DNA of 64,000 nt, from positions 28,627 to 92,626 of IMG/VR virus record IMGVR_UViG_3300028840_006004; one strand, 5' to 3'. Source of the DNA: a virus. This document shows positions 53,692 to 62,792 of the stretch, in pieces. How positions within the stretch are numbered: the stretch's first letter is position 1; each line of letters begins with the position of its first letter. A program made the translations under genes and the position numbers. The notes beneath the pieces are model-generated. The model was not told the origin of the DNA and ran no database searches. It saw nothing but the letters and a program-made list of their open reading frames with translations.

Positions 53692-53875
53692 TTTACCGAT
53701 GCAGAACAGATTGAATGCTGCAGGAATTACTACATTTCGTACAAATATATGGCCTCCTGGAGCTCATAGTGTCACTGAAAATGTGTATCTTAGATATAAA
53801 GACAAAACCACAAAACGCCCTCATGTAATGCGTTGTCCTGATATTGTAAAAACAAAATTTGGTATAGAAATATGA
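53678..53875 (+). CDS. Unknown small basic protein, 65 aa
   Basis: Start taken at ATG 53678 (MKRNNLPMQNRLNAAGITT). It is basic, with Trp-Pro-Pro-Gly in the middle and VMRCPDIVKTKFGIEI at the end. The stop overlaps the ATG of the SF2 helicase gene by 4 bases, so it is probably translated with it. Confidence 0.55.
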   Translation: MKRNNLPMQNRLNAAGITTFRTNIWPPGAHSVTENVYLRYKDKTTKRPHVMRCPDIVKTKFGIEI

Positions 53876-55368
53876 TTACACTACGAGATTATCAAGACAA
53901 AATTGTGAAGAAAACTCAAGAGAGTCTTCGTCATGGAAACAAAAGAATCATGGTGTGCGCACCAACTGGTGCCGGGAAGACTGTTATCTTCTCCTACATC
54001 GCAAAGAAAGTCCAGGAACAGGGTAAAAAAGTACTGATGGTCACTCACAGGAAAGAGATCCTGTTTCAGACTGGAGGTACATTTGATAACTTCGGCATAT
54101 TAGCCCATGAGCTGACCGCTAAGACACGCTTTGTTCCAGACGGAGATATAGTCGTTGCAATGGTAGAAACGCTATTCAGGCGCATGCAGAATCGTGGAGA
54201 GTATGAAAATTTTGTTTCTGACTTCGACCTAATAATTGTAGATGAAGGACACATCGGTAATTTCGATAAGATATTTGAATTCATACCACGTAATAACATA
54301 GTTCTTGGTTTCTCAGCTACGCCGTATAGAAAAGGACAGGCCAATAGCCTTGACTCGTATTATGATGATCTTATCCAGGTTGTCGATGTTCCGGACTTGG
54401 TTAGTGATGGATGGCTTTCAAAGCCTTCTACTTACGGAATGCGTATCAATTTAGACAATGTTAGACTGTCTAATGTGGATTACAATTCAGAAGATATGCA
54501 CCACGAATTCATTGATCAACGTGTGTATGAAGGAGTGATCAAAAATTACAACAAGCATACTCCAAATAAAAAAGCTATTCTGTTTGCAGCTTCAGTGGAA
54601 TCCTCAATGGATATTAACTGGCGATTTAATCAAATCGGTATTCCATCGGCCCATGTGGATGCCAATACACCTGATGAAGAGCGCAGAAGAATATTCCAAT
54701 TGTTCCGGGAAGGTGATATCAAGATTTTGTGTAATGTAGGCATTGCTACTATGGGTTTTGATGATCCAACCATCGAAGTTGTTATTCTCTATCGCGCTAC
54801 TAAATCTTTGCCATTGTTTTTGCAAATGTGCGGTAGAGGATCCAGGATAGCTGATGGTAAAAATGAATTTGTTATACTTGATTTCGGTAACAATTCATCT
54901 CAGCATGGATTTTGGGAACAACCACGTAATTGGTCATTGCAAAATGATACAGAAAGATTTCGTAGAGAAAGCAGTATGACTAAAGAATGTCCCAACTGCG
55001 AGAGAATGGTTCCAATTGGTACAGTAGAATGTGTATGTGGATATGTATGGCAACGTACCAGGATCGAGCAAATCGAAGAGCGTATTGAAGCAGATCTTGA
55101 ATTACTCGATGGTTTCCAGTTGCAAATCTATGCCCTGGGTAAAACATTTGAAGAACTCAGGATCATTCAACAAAAGAAAGGATATAAAGAGTCCTGGATA
55201 TTGCATCAGCTAACATCTGAAGAAGAGCTCAGAGCCTATGGTCAATGGCGTAATTACAAATCAGGATGGTTTTGGTATGCACGTCAAAAATTTGAACCAA
55301 AGACTATCGAACAACGTGAAGCTGAAATTGAAGAATTCAAAGAACAAAATCGTTTAAGAAATATGTGA
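53872..55368 (+). CDS. SF2 (DEAD/DEAH-type) helicase with C-terminal zinc finger, 498 aa
   Basis: All main motifs are present: CAPTGAGKT (29-37, Walker A), VDEGH (123-127), SAT (148-150), and QMCGRGSR (318-325, motif VI). A zinc finger follows (CPNCERM, then CVCGY, residues 373-390). It resembles phage and RecG/UvsW-like repair helicases that load on branched DNA. It sits beside ATPase, SSB-like and nuclease genes, in line with replication or recombination. Confidence 0.9.
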   Translation: MITLRDYQDKIVKKTQESLRHGNKRIMVCAPTGAGKTVIFSYIAKKVQEQGKKVLMVTHRKEILFQTGGTFDNFGILAHELTAKTRFVPDGDIVVAMVETLFRRMQNRGEYENFVSDFDLIIVDEGHIGNFDKIFEFIPRNNIVLGFSATPYRKGQANSLDSYYDDLIQVVDVPDLVSDGWLSKPSTYGMRINLDNVRLSNVDYNSEDMHHEFIDQRVYEGVIKNYNKHTPNKKAILFAASVESSMDINWRFNQIGIPSAHVDANTPDEERRRIFQLFREGDIKILCNVGIATMGFDDPTIEVVILYRATKSLPLFLQMCGRGSRIADGKNEFVILDFGNNSSQHGFWEQPRNWSLQNDTERFRRESSMTKECPNCERMVPIGTVECVCGYVWQRTRIEQIEERIEADLELLDGFQLQIYALGKTFEELRIIQQKKGYKESWILHQLTSEEELRAYGQWRNYKSGWFWYARQKFEPKTIEQREAEIEEFKEQNRLRNM

Positions 55369-55718
55369 TGGAAAAAGAACATTTTGAAATAATACAAATA
55401 GCACCTCTACGGCAAACAGCTGTTGTTGGAACGAACCACGTAATCGAACTTGTTGAGATTGGACGTGAAGAAAAATGTCACTGGAAAGTCAGAATTAACA
55501 ATCCTGAAAATAAACCATTCTGGGAAACTACATTTTATAATCTGGAGCACGCTAAAGAAAATTTTGCTGACAGATTACATACAAGAAGGCTTATTGAAGA
55601 AGTGGCTTATCATACAAGACGAAAGATCGAGGTTATATTACCTGCAGAACAACCAAAAGCACTCTGGAAATTAAATCATATAAATCCAATTGACGATATT
55701 TTAACTCCAAAGCTATGA
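55368..55718 (+). CDS. Unknown protein with C-terminal NPIDDIL tail, 116 aa
   Basis: Start at ATG 55368, which shares a base with the stop of the SF2 helicase gene (TGATG). The body is alpha/beta, with Trp/Lys strands (EEKCHWKVRINNPENKPFWE). It ends with NPIDDILTPKL, a tail also found in the zinc-ribbon protein at 50.5 kb and, inside, in the next gene. Function unknown. Confidence 0.6.
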   Translation: MEKEHFEIIQIAPLRQTAVVGTNHVIELVEIGREEKCHWKVRINNPENKPFWETTFYNLEHAKENFADRLHTRRLIEEVAYHTRRKIEVILPAEQPKALWKLNHINPIDDILTPKL

Positions 55719-56230
55719 TGAAATACGAAACACATTTCAATAGAACTTTCATCCATGATGTTGATTCGATCATCAAAATTATTAAGATATTTCATCCTGA
55801 TATACCTGATTTTATATTACAGGTTGAGGTTCAAGGCCGTTTCAATACCGGTGGAATATCCAGAAGTAATGCTATTAGAGTAAAACAAGGTAACTATGAC
55901 TGGGTTACTTTAGAAGGAAAGATTAAAGATTATGGTCAAGTAGCTATTGGGATTGATAATTGTCATAATTCAACATTGTTTGGTCCTAAAATTACTCGAG
56001 ATCACATGCGAAAAGCAATTGAAAAAGGAGATGTTACTTTCAAAGTATGGAGATTTGCTCACGATATAGGATCTAAAAATGATCCAATACTTGTTATGAA
56101 TCCTATTGACAGAATACTTACACCTTTTCCTGATTTAACTGAGGAAGAGAAAGCAATTGAAATAATTAAAAAGGCAGGTCATCGCCTTCAATCAGTAGAC
56201 GAATGGTATAAACTTTATTATCAAGATTAA
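55715..56230 (+). CDS. Unknown protein containing an internal NPIDRIL motif, 171 aa
   Basis: A soluble alpha/beta protein (HPDIPDFILQVEVQGRFNTG). The motif VMNPIDRILTPFPDL lies near residue 129 and is followed by a helical tail (EEEKAIEIIKKAGHRLQSVD). The ATG overlaps the upstream stop. It probably works with neighbours in the recombination block. Confidence 0.6.
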   Translation: MMKYETHFNRTFIHDVDSIIKIIKIFHPDIPDFILQVEVQGRFNTGGISRSNAIRVKQGNYDWVTLEGKIKDYGQVAIGIDNCHNSTLFGPKITRDHMRKAIEKGDVTFKVWRFAHDIGSKNDPILVMNPIDRILTPFPDLTEEEKAIEIIKKAGHRLQSVDEWYKLYYQD

Positions 56231-56232
56231 AT

Positions 56233-57555
56233 ATGAGCACAGTAAAAATGAACATGATCAACGTCAGGTTGATCGAGAAGCTTACTGCAGAATTAACAAG
56301 TGGTAGGTTATGGTTTGTTAGTGGATCAAACAGCAAAGGAAAAACCACATTTATCAAAGCATTAGTAGCCGCACTCAGTGGTAAAATACCGAAAGACATG
56401 CTTACCAATGGTGAGAAAAGTGGTCTTATCGATGCTATGATCGAACCTGTACCAGGTGAACAGTACAGGATAATGATTAACCTGAAGGAAGGAAAAACTC
56501 CATCGTTCAAAATTATCACGCCAGAACTAACCACATCCACACGTAAGACAGATCTTGAGCACATTTTCAAATGGCAAAATGTAACTACTGATGAATTTCT
56601 CGGATTAGGATTAACTGAAGCCGGTAGGCGCAAGCAAGCTGAATATTTTATTAAACTGATGCCTCCACCTGTTCGTCAAAGATTGATTGAAATAGATGGC
56701 CAGGTAAACGAAAAGGACGGTACATTATATCTTGACAGAAGAGATGCCAGTATTCAGCTCAAAGGTATCCCGGAAGCTCAGGATATGGATGATGAAACAA
56801 TTGAGATGGCTAATTCCTATAAAGAATGGAAAGAAGACTACGACAAAATGCTTAATCAATATCAAGAAGACAGGTCTGCAATGCAGGATTTTACTCTTGA
56901 AAAAGATAGGATTGATCGTGAACTTTCTAATATTGGAGGAGAAATCGAAGAGCTTGAAAATAAACTTGAGATTGCCAAAATCAAACAACAACAATTAAAA
57001 GAACTAAGAAAAGATTTAGTTGAGCCTGATGGTGATCTCGAGCAAAAAAAGATTGAATTGGATGCCAGCAAAGAGGCTGTAGATGCTGCATACGAAGCAT
57101 ACATTAAATTAAAAGCCTCAGCTGACAATATCAATAAACGTAAAGAATTAAAAGAGAAACATGAGAACGCAGATCAGAAAATCACGGAGCTTCGAGCGGA
57201 GAAGAAGATCATTATCGAAAACAACTTTAATATTGATGGTATACAGATCGAAGACGGGCAATTATATTATAAGGAAGGTGAAGACCTCGTCCCGTTCACG
57301 GAAGAATCGCTTTCCTATTCAAGAGCTATTATTACCGTAGCAGATCTCATGTTAAAACTGAATCCTAACATGCCATTGGTTTGCCTTGGTAAAGCCAGTG
57401 AGCTTGATCATAAAAGCATTGAATTACTCGCTAATAAAGCAGAGAAAAACGATGCCATTATTGTCCTTGACTATGTAAAAGGCGTAGAACAAGGACTTAC
57501 AATTGAAGTATTTGAACAATTAAACGAAGAAGCTAATGAAAGCGAAACTACTTAG
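56233..57555 (+). CDS. SMC/RecF-like ATPase with degenerate Walker B, 440 aa
   Basis: Walker A GSNSKGKTT (31-39) is followed by a beta/alpha head, then about 120 residues of Glu/Lys-rich coiled coil (about 190-320), then a C-terminal head part with EESLSYSRAI (signature-like, 357-366) and PLVCLGKASELD (381-392) where Walker B DE is expected. That DE pair is replaced, so hydrolysis may be weak. It resembles small phage ATPases of the SbcC/RecN type that act with nucleases on DNA ends. Confidence 0.8.
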   Translation: MSTVKMNMINVRLIEKLTAELTSGRLWFVSGSNSKGKTTFIKALVAALSGKIPKDMLTNGEKSGLIDAMIEPVPGEQYRIMINLKEGKTPSFKIITPELTTSTRKTDLEHIFKWQNVTTDEFLGLGLTEAGRRKQAEYFIKLMPPPVRQRLIEIDGQVNEKDGTLYLDRRDASIQLKGIPEAQDMDDETIEMANSYKEWKEDYDKMLNQYQEDRSAMQDFTLEKDRIDRELSNIGGEIEELENKLEIAKIKQQQLKELRKDLVEPDGDLEQKKIELDASKEAVDAAYEAYIKLKASADNINKRKELKEKHENADQKITELRAEKKIIIENNFNIDGIQIEDGQLYYKEGEDLVPFTEESLSYSRAIITVADLMLKLNPNMPLVCLGKASELDHKSIELLANKAEKNDAIIVLDYVKGVEQGLTIEVFEQLNEEANESETT

Positions 57556-58279
57556 TTTTAAACCGGCCATTGATCAAAATGGAAATCATAGATCCTGGAC
57601 CGGTCGAAACAATGCTACATTCTATGTATTTGATACAGTATGGAGCAATGGTGTTACCGGTCAACGGAATGCCAAATCACAAAGCCCGAGTTGGGAAGTT
57701 GGAAAAGAATATGAAATCCAGCATGAAGAAAAATCTGCAAACAATTATACCTGGACTCAAATTACCAAGATGGATGATCCTGATAGAAGTAAAGGTGGCG
57801 GTGGAGGACGTTACAAAAAAGAAATGTCCAAAGAAGAGCAAAAGGAAATAATGATGCAGGTTGCCATGATTGCCGCTAACTCCATTATGAATAAACTTGC
57901 TGAAGATTACAATACAATCATTGCCAGGTTTATGAATTGGTTAGTTCAGGAAGGTTTCAAGCCTAACAATAAAGCCATTGGTGTCCAAGGAGTCTTAAAA
58001 ATAGCGTGTGAATACTGGGCACAAGTTCCTACTCAACAAGTTACACTGGAAGCAATAATTGATCACGCAAACAAATGTTTAACCGCAGTAAATCAAGCAC
58101 GTACATGGAGAGAAAGCAGTCCCCAGCAGAGAAGCTCGCCAAGCTCAGAGCAAAGCATGGCAACAAATCAAGAGAATCAACCGAGCTTCCAACCAGAACA
58201 TCAGAACCAGCCGGATCCGAACCAGAGCGAAAACTCGATACAGGACGGGAAAGGACCAGAGAGCTTCCTGATCGTTTAA
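57536..58279 (+). CDS. Candidate single-strand DNA-binding protein, 247 aa
   Basis: Residues 1-80 look like an OB-fold (KPAIDQNGNHRSWTGRNNAT, YVFDTVWSNGVTG, TWTQITKMDDP), followed by a Gly-rich linker (SKGGGGGRYKKE), a helical middle (residues 95-195) and a Gln/Asn/Ser/Pro-rich tail. This order is typical of phage SSBs. It lies between the ATPase and nuclease genes. Its tail overlaps the nuclease start, in another frame, by about 175 bases. Confidence 0.65.
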   Translation: MKAKLLSFKPAIDQNGNHRSWTGRNNATFYVFDTVWSNGVTGQRNAKSQSPSWEVGKEYEIQHEEKSANNYTWTQITKMDDPDRSKGGGGGRYKKEMSKEEQKEIMMQVAMIAANSIMNKLAEDYNTIIARFMNWLVQEGFKPNNKAIGVQGVLKIACEYWAQVPTQQVTLEAIIDHANKCLTAVNQARTWRESSPQQRSSPSSEQSMATNQENQPSFQPEHQNQPDPNQSENSIQDGKGPESFLIV

Positions 58280-59238
58280 AGAAAATATTAGACGATGATT
58301 ATCCTCCGTGCATAGTATATGAAGGAAACGATATCAAAAAGATTTCCATCAGTTCTACATTGATGGGATCTTTATTCTGGAGAGGTGAAGCCAGACCATA
58401 TTGTCCACGTAAGATCAAGCATACGATATTACTTGGTGACAGGAAAGCTCCGCCTACAATGAGTATGATGTACGGCAGATATTTTGAAGAAGTATGTTTT
58501 AAAGGAAGATATATTGATGAATATGATAGAGCCATCAGATTATCTTCAGGTAAAAAGTCTATTCAGCAATTACGAATCGAAGAGCAAGCTGATATGTTTC
58601 CAATGATAGCCAATCGTTATGGTATCCAGGTACACAATAGTGATGAAAAACGAAATATCTGGAGAAGATTACATGGTAGATTGGAAGTAAAGGAACATCC
58701 AGAAATAGAATTCGAGCTCAAGGGTACGTGTGACATTGAAAGCCCGGTCGAGATGACAGGTTTTTCTTACACAAAAGCTATTATTGATTTGAAATTAACC
58801 ATGGACCGGGAGTCCAAGTTCGGTGAATATTGCTGGGGAACTCCAGAATATATGGATTTATTTCAAATTGTATTCTATTCTTACCTGGGACAGGTTCCTG
58901 GTGCTTATTTGGTGTTTGATTACAGACCTTCAGGCAGAGGGCATAAATTTATACCAGTAGCAACTGAAGCCATGTTTCATAATCCTGATGGCAGTCCTAA
59001 TCAAAAGATGATAACGGAAAATGCAGAATTTTATCAAGCTGCAAAAGATAGACAAGTAAAGTTACGAGTATTGATCAAAGATACAGTTGACGCTATCTTA
59101 AAAATGGACGCAGAAGGATATCCGAAAATGCCAAGTTATGATAATTGTTCTAATTGTCCATTAAATCCAGTAAATCAATTGGAAGAAAAGGACGAAAATT
59201 ACATCTGTAGAAAAGCAGGAGCGATACAACAAGTATGA
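58105..59238 (+). CDS. PD-(D/E)XK (RecB/Cas4-like) nuclease, 377 aa
   Basis: Motifs in order: GRYFEE, then FELKGTCDIE, IIDLKLT (the D-x-K pair) and YMDLFQIVFYSYL (Q-x-x-x-Y type), the usual layout of the RecB nuclease family. A Cys-rich C-terminus (NCSNCPLNPVNQ...YIC) recalls the iron-sulphur clusters of Cas4/AddB, though only three Cys are evident. I use ATG 58105 (MERKQSPAEKLAKLR); a start at 58075 would add ten residues. It likely processes DNA ends with the neighbouring ATPase. Confidence 0.82.
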   Translation: MERKQSPAEKLAKLRAKHGNKSRESTELPTRTSEPAGSEPERKLDTGRERTRELPDRLKKILDDDYPPCIVYEGNDIKKISISSTLMGSLFWRGEARPYCPRKIKHTILLGDRKAPPTMSMMYGRYFEEVCFKGRYIDEYDRAIRLSSGKKSIQQLRIEEQADMFPMIANRYGIQVHNSDEKRNIWRRLHGRLEVKEHPEIEFELKGTCDIESPVEMTGFSYTKAIIDLKLTMDRESKFGEYCWGTPEYMDLFQIVFYSYLGQVPGAYLVFDYRPSGRGHKFIPVATEAMFHNPDGSPNQKMITENAEFYQAAKDRQVKLRVLIKDTVDAILKMDAEGYPKMPSYDNCSNCPLNPVNQLEEKDENYICRKAGAIQQV

Positions 59239-59417
59239 CAAAAGAAGAAAAAAAAGAGTTGATGGAAACTTTAGAAATGATCACCATGAACATGAATAAT
59301 TTCCAACAACGACAGAAACAGATGATTGATGAAATGACAAAAATGCGCAAAGAAATCAATCAGCTTAAATCGAAAGATCGAAGGTTGAGAGGTAATAATA
59401 ATAAACTTTTAAATTAA
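59235..59417 (+). CDS. Coiled-coil small protein, 60 aa
   Basis: A short, highly charged helix with heptad repeats (KELMETLEMITMNMNNFQQR). It overlaps the nuclease stop by 4 bases, so it probably acts with or is co-translated with the nuclease. Function unknown. Confidence 0.65.
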   Translation: MTKEEKKELMETLEMITMNMNNFQQRQKQMIDEMTKMRKEINQLKSKDRRLRGNNNKLLN

Positions 59418-59425
59418 ATAAGATT

Positions 59426-60061
59426 ATGGGATTTGACTTATCAGGCGAGAATCCAATTGTAAATGGAACAGCGCCAAAAGAACCAAATTGGGAAACGGCT
59501 ACCAAGGAAGAAAAAGATTTATACTTCAAAAAGAGTCGTGAATTTCAGGAACAGAATCCTGGTATTTATTTTCGTAACAATGTATGGTGGTGGAGGCCAT
59601 TGTGGGGATATATATGTGATACCTGCGGTGATGTTCTTACCGAAGAAGACCAGGCTGCAGGCTGTTTTAATGATTGGCATCTGATCGAAGAGGATAAAGC
59701 CATTAAAATAGCTGAAAGATTACAAGCTATGGTTAACATGGGCCATACTTTTGAATTTATGAAAACTTACATGAAAGATCTGGAAGATAAGCCAGATGAA
59801 AAATGTGAATTTTGTAATGGAACAGGTATTCGGGTTTGGAGTGAGAAAGATATCGAAATACATGCCAGGACAGTTGATGCCATTAGCGATCTACTTAATA
59901 CTGATTTACCAGTAATTACTAAAGAGAAAACCACAAAATGTAATGCATGTGGTGGTAAGGGAAAAAGAAGACCATTTGAAACAAACTATCCATTTAATGT
60001 GCAGAATGTAGAGGATTTTATCAAATTCTCTTCTCAATCTGGTGGATTTAGAATAGGGTAA
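59426..60061 (+). CDS. Zinc-finger-rich protein (DnaJ-type CxxCxG pairs), 211 aa
   Basis: Cys pairs at ICDTCGDV, CEFCNGTG and CNACGGKG; the last two are DnaJ-like CxxCxGxG modules that hold one zinc between them. The N-terminus is acidic (DLSGENPIVNGTAPKEPNWE). A helical stretch separates the first and second modules. No enzyme domain is seen; protein or RNA binding is possible. Confidence 0.7.
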   Translation: MGFDLSGENPIVNGTAPKEPNWETATKEEKDLYFKKSREFQEQNPGIYFRNNVWWWRPLWGYICDTCGDVLTEEDQAAGCFNDWHLIEEDKAIKIAERLQAMVNMGHTFEFMKTYMKDLEDKPDEKCEFCNGTGIRVWSEKDIEIHARTVDAISDLLNTDLPVITKEKTTKCNACGGKGKRRPFETNYPFNVQNVEDFIKFSSQSGGFRIG

Positions 60062-60062
60062 T

Positions 60063-60641
60063 ATGGGATTAGATATGTATTTAAGTCGAAAGACTTACGT
60101 TAAGAACTGGGATCACATGACACCAGAAGAAAGAACTGAAATTAGTGTCAGTAGAGGCGGTAAGCCTCTACCTGGCATTGATGTCAAAAACATTTCTTAC
60201 ATCGAAGAAGAAGTGGGATACTGGAGAAAAGCCAATCAAATTCACCTATGGTTTACTGATAATTGTGCTGATGGTGTTGATGAATGTCAGACTGTTTGGA
60301 TTGACCCGGAAAAGCTCAAAGAACTTTATGAAATCTGCGTAAAGATCAAGAATGAAGTTATTATGGGAGAAGATGATATTGAAAATGGTTACACATTCAA
60401 GAAAAATGAAGAAGGAAAAGCTGTTAAAGTTCCTCTTATGGAAAAAGGACTTATAATGGTTAATCCTCAGATTGCTGAAGAACTTTTACCTACACAATCA
60501 GGTTTCTTTTTTGGTAGCACTAATTACGATCAATGGTATATGAGAGATATTGAACTTACAATTGAAATCCTAAAACCATTAGTCGAACAAGAGGCTCAAA
60601 AAGGTTTATCACAAGAATATTATTATAGAGCAAGTTGGTAG
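60063..60641 (+). CDS. Widespread phage protein of 'MGLDMYL' type, 192 aa
   Basis: Begins MGLDMYLSRKTYVKNW, with VGYWRKANQIHLWFTDNCAD in the middle, a pattern I recognise from many phage and bacterial proteins of unknown function. It contains acidic linkers and a helical end. It starts 1 base after the zinc-finger gene. Confidence 0.7.
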   Translation: MGLDMYLSRKTYVKNWDHMTPEERTEISVSRGGKPLPGIDVKNISYIEEEVGYWRKANQIHLWFTDNCADGVDECQTVWIDPEKLKELYEICVKIKNEVIMGEDDIENGYTFKKNEEGKAVKVPLMEKGLIMVNPQIAEELLPTQSGFFFGSTNYDQWYMRDIELTIEILKPLVEQEAQKGLSQEYYYRASW

Positions 60642-60643
60642 TT

Positions 60644-61024
60644 ATGGGATGGACATCATATAAATCAAGTAAACCATTTGAAATTGAATTTCAAGGTGAA
60701 TTCAGCAGAGATGGTTATCAAATCTTAGCTTTCAATGAAGTAGCTCAACCATCTCCTACACAAGGAAACGATGGTGTCGAGCGTTCTGAGATTTATGCTG
60801 CTATAAGGCACCCAAAAGGATATGTCTTTGGATTAGTTGTTCTTTTTGAACGTGATGCTGAAGGCATGTTGTACTATAAGGACATGGACGAAAGTGTCGG
60901 TCCTAATTATTACGAAGCTTCTGAAGAAGTAATGAATGCGTTATCAAAACCTGAAGAATTTCCAAATGGAGATATCAGTGATTATGCAAAAAATTGGAGA
61001 TCCGAATGTTTAAAACAATTGTAA
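60644..61024 (+). CDS. Unknown protein, 126 aa
   Basis: Start at ATG 60644 (MGWTSYKSSKPFEIEFQGEF), 2 bases after the upstream stop. It is an alpha/beta protein with a Pro-rich loop (AQPSPTQGNDGVERSEIY). Similar proteins occur next to the MGLDMYL and MGQYYKP families in other phages. Function unknown. Confidence 0.6.
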   Translation: MGWTSYKSSKPFEIEFQGEFSRDGYQILAFNEVAQPSPTQGNDGVERSEIYAAIRHPKGYVFGLVVLFERDAEGMLYYKDMDESVGPNYYEASEEVMNALSKPEEFPNGDISDYAKNWRSECLKQL

Positions 61025-61648
61025 ATGGGACAATACTACAAACCTGTATGCATTGACTCCAGAGAGTATATGTATACGCATGATTACGATAGCGGATTAA
61101 AGTTAATGGAACATTCCTGGATACTAAATGATTTTGTTTGGGCAGTTGAAGGATTGCTTACGCCTAAAGGACGTTGGTGTGGACAAAGAATTGTCTGGGC
61201 AGGTGACTATATGGATGAAAAATTATTTATTGATATGAATTCTTCAGAATCCCAAAGAATCATTGATCATATTTGGAAGGAGAATCTTGAACAAAAAGAA
61301 GAACATCGTAGATATAAGAGCAGGGAGGAGGTTGGTTTCACTCTGTATCATTTTGCATCCGAAGCCTATCGAAAAATAAAACCTGCATTTGTAAATATGC
61401 TTGAAGCAAGATTCTTTTTTATCAATAATATAAATAAGGAAGTGTTTGTTGACAAGCGTGAATGTCCAGAAGATGATGGCTGGATAATTCATCCATTACC
61501 ATTATTAACCTGTTCCGGTAACGGACGAGGCGGAGGTGATTACAGAGGAGATAATCCTCATGTAGGAACTTGGGCTGGTGACAGGATTATTATTACTAAA
61601 GAACCGATGAAAGAATACAAAGAATTTAAACCCGATTTTGTAGAATAA
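61025..61648 (+). CDS. Widespread phage protein of 'MGQYYKPVCID' type, 207 aa
   Basis: Begins MGQYYKPVCIDSREYMYTHD and contains LKLMEHSWILNDFVWAVEGL and GQRIVWAGDYMDE, hallmarks of an uncharacterised family spread through phages. The C-terminus holds a Gly-rich loop (CSGNGRGGGDYRG). The first stop/start is adjacent (61024/61025). Biochemical role unknown. Confidence 0.75.
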   Translation: MGQYYKPVCIDSREYMYTHDYDSGLKLMEHSWILNDFVWAVEGLLTPKGRWCGQRIVWAGDYMDEKLFIDMNSSESQRIIDHIWKENLEQKEEHRRYKSREEVGFTLYHFASEAYRKIKPAFVNMLEARFFFINNINKEVFVDKRECPEDDGWIIHPLPLLTCSGNGRGGGDYRGDNPHVGTWAGDRIIITKEPMKEYKEFKPDFVE

Positions 61649-61665
61649 ATAACATTTTTTAAAAC

Positions 61666-62544
61666 ATGAAAAACGAAATTAAATTTACCGATGACGTAAA
61701 GGTCATAGACTTGACTCTTGATGAATTGAGAGCAACAGCAGATTACCAGGGCGGATCCAAACACGAGGTCAGCCATCATCAATTATTTTCAGATGTAATT
61801 GAAGATCTTGAGAATCGTGGTTATGTAGCCAGAGTGGATAAACTCCATGTATCAAAAACAGGTATCAAACCTCCGACTCCACGAGAAGTTGAGCGTAAAG
61901 GATATAAATCAGTTTACGATATTACCGGCACTATTGTAAACAATTGTATTGGCAGGATTGCAGTTGATGGTGAGGATTTTTCTAACGATAAAACTCATAC
62001 TGAAATTGCTATCAGCTATAACAAACAGGGTATTGCATTAGCAATGGGCCAACATGTAAACATTTGTTCCAATATGAATATATTCGGTGGTCAAATGATT
62101 CAAAATTACGGCTCCCAGGGAATGCCATTTCTACGAATGTTAGAGATCCTCAGTTCATGGATACAAAATATGCGAAAATATCGCAAACGTGATATGGAAA
62201 TTCTTAAAGCTCTTCAGAGTACAGAGATTGATCCTATTGTTGAAGTTGATACAGTTGTTGGAAATCTTCACAGATTATGTGAAATGAATAAGAAGAATAC
62301 TAAGATCATTGCTCCATTATCACATTCCAGGATTCACGATATGCAACGTGGTATGATGAATTTTGAAGGTGAGCTGGCAACAGCATATCATCTTTATCAA
62401 GCCGCCACTGAAGTTTCTACTCATCAGCAGGTAATTGAGAACAGGTTGGAGAATACTGGTGCACTGGGATTGTATTTCCAGGAACGCTACAAAGTGATTA
62501 AAGAAATCGCTGAAGAAGCAAAAGAACCGGTTAAGCTTACCTAA
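61666..62544 (+). CDS. DUF932-like phage protein, 292 aa
   Basis: An alpha/beta N-terminal region is followed by MGQHVNICSNMNIFGGQMIQ, a pattern similar to that of DUF932-type proteins found near phage recombination genes. The second half is helical. The similarity is from memory and moderate. It shares one base with the next gene. Confidence 0.5.
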   Translation: MKNEIKFTDDVKVIDLTLDELRATADYQGGSKHEVSHHQLFSDVIEDLENRGYVARVDKLHVSKTGIKPPTPREVERKGYKSVYDITGTIVNNCIGRIAVDGEDFSNDKTHTEIAISYNKQGIALAMGQHVNICSNMNIFGGQMIQNYGSQGMPFLRMLEILSSWIQNMRKYRKRDMEILKALQSTEIDPIVEVDTVVGNLHRLCEMNKKNTKIIAPLSHSRIHDMQRGMMNFEGELATAYHLYQAATEVSTHQQVIENRLENTGALGLYFQERYKVIKEIAEEAKEPVKLT

Positions 62545-62783
62545 TGGGACGAATTAAGGAAATTATTACCGAGTTACGTAAAGGGATCCAGCCTGCGGAT
62601 CCCTATATGAAACTTATTGACGACTTAGAGCAAGAACTTGCTTTATTCGAAATTGATTTGATCAAAACAAATGAATCACTAAATGGCCGTATAAAGCTCT
62701 TAGAAGAATTTTTAGCCCGAGTGAACCATAGCATCAAATTTGATCTAAACGTTCCTATTCCGTCAAAAGGTAAACCATTTTAA
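62544..62783 (+). CDS. Unknown small protein, 79 aa
   Basis: A helical protein, starting MGRIKEIITELRKGI and ending VPIPSKGKPF. It overlaps the upstream gene by one base (TAATG). Function unknown; its coupling suggests an accessory role to the DUF932-like protein. Confidence 0.55.
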   Translation: MGRIKEIITELRKGIQPADPYMKLIDDLEQELALFEIDLIKTNESLNGRIKLLEEFLARVNHSIKFDLNVPIPSKGKPF

Positions 62784-62792
62784 AGCAAAATT

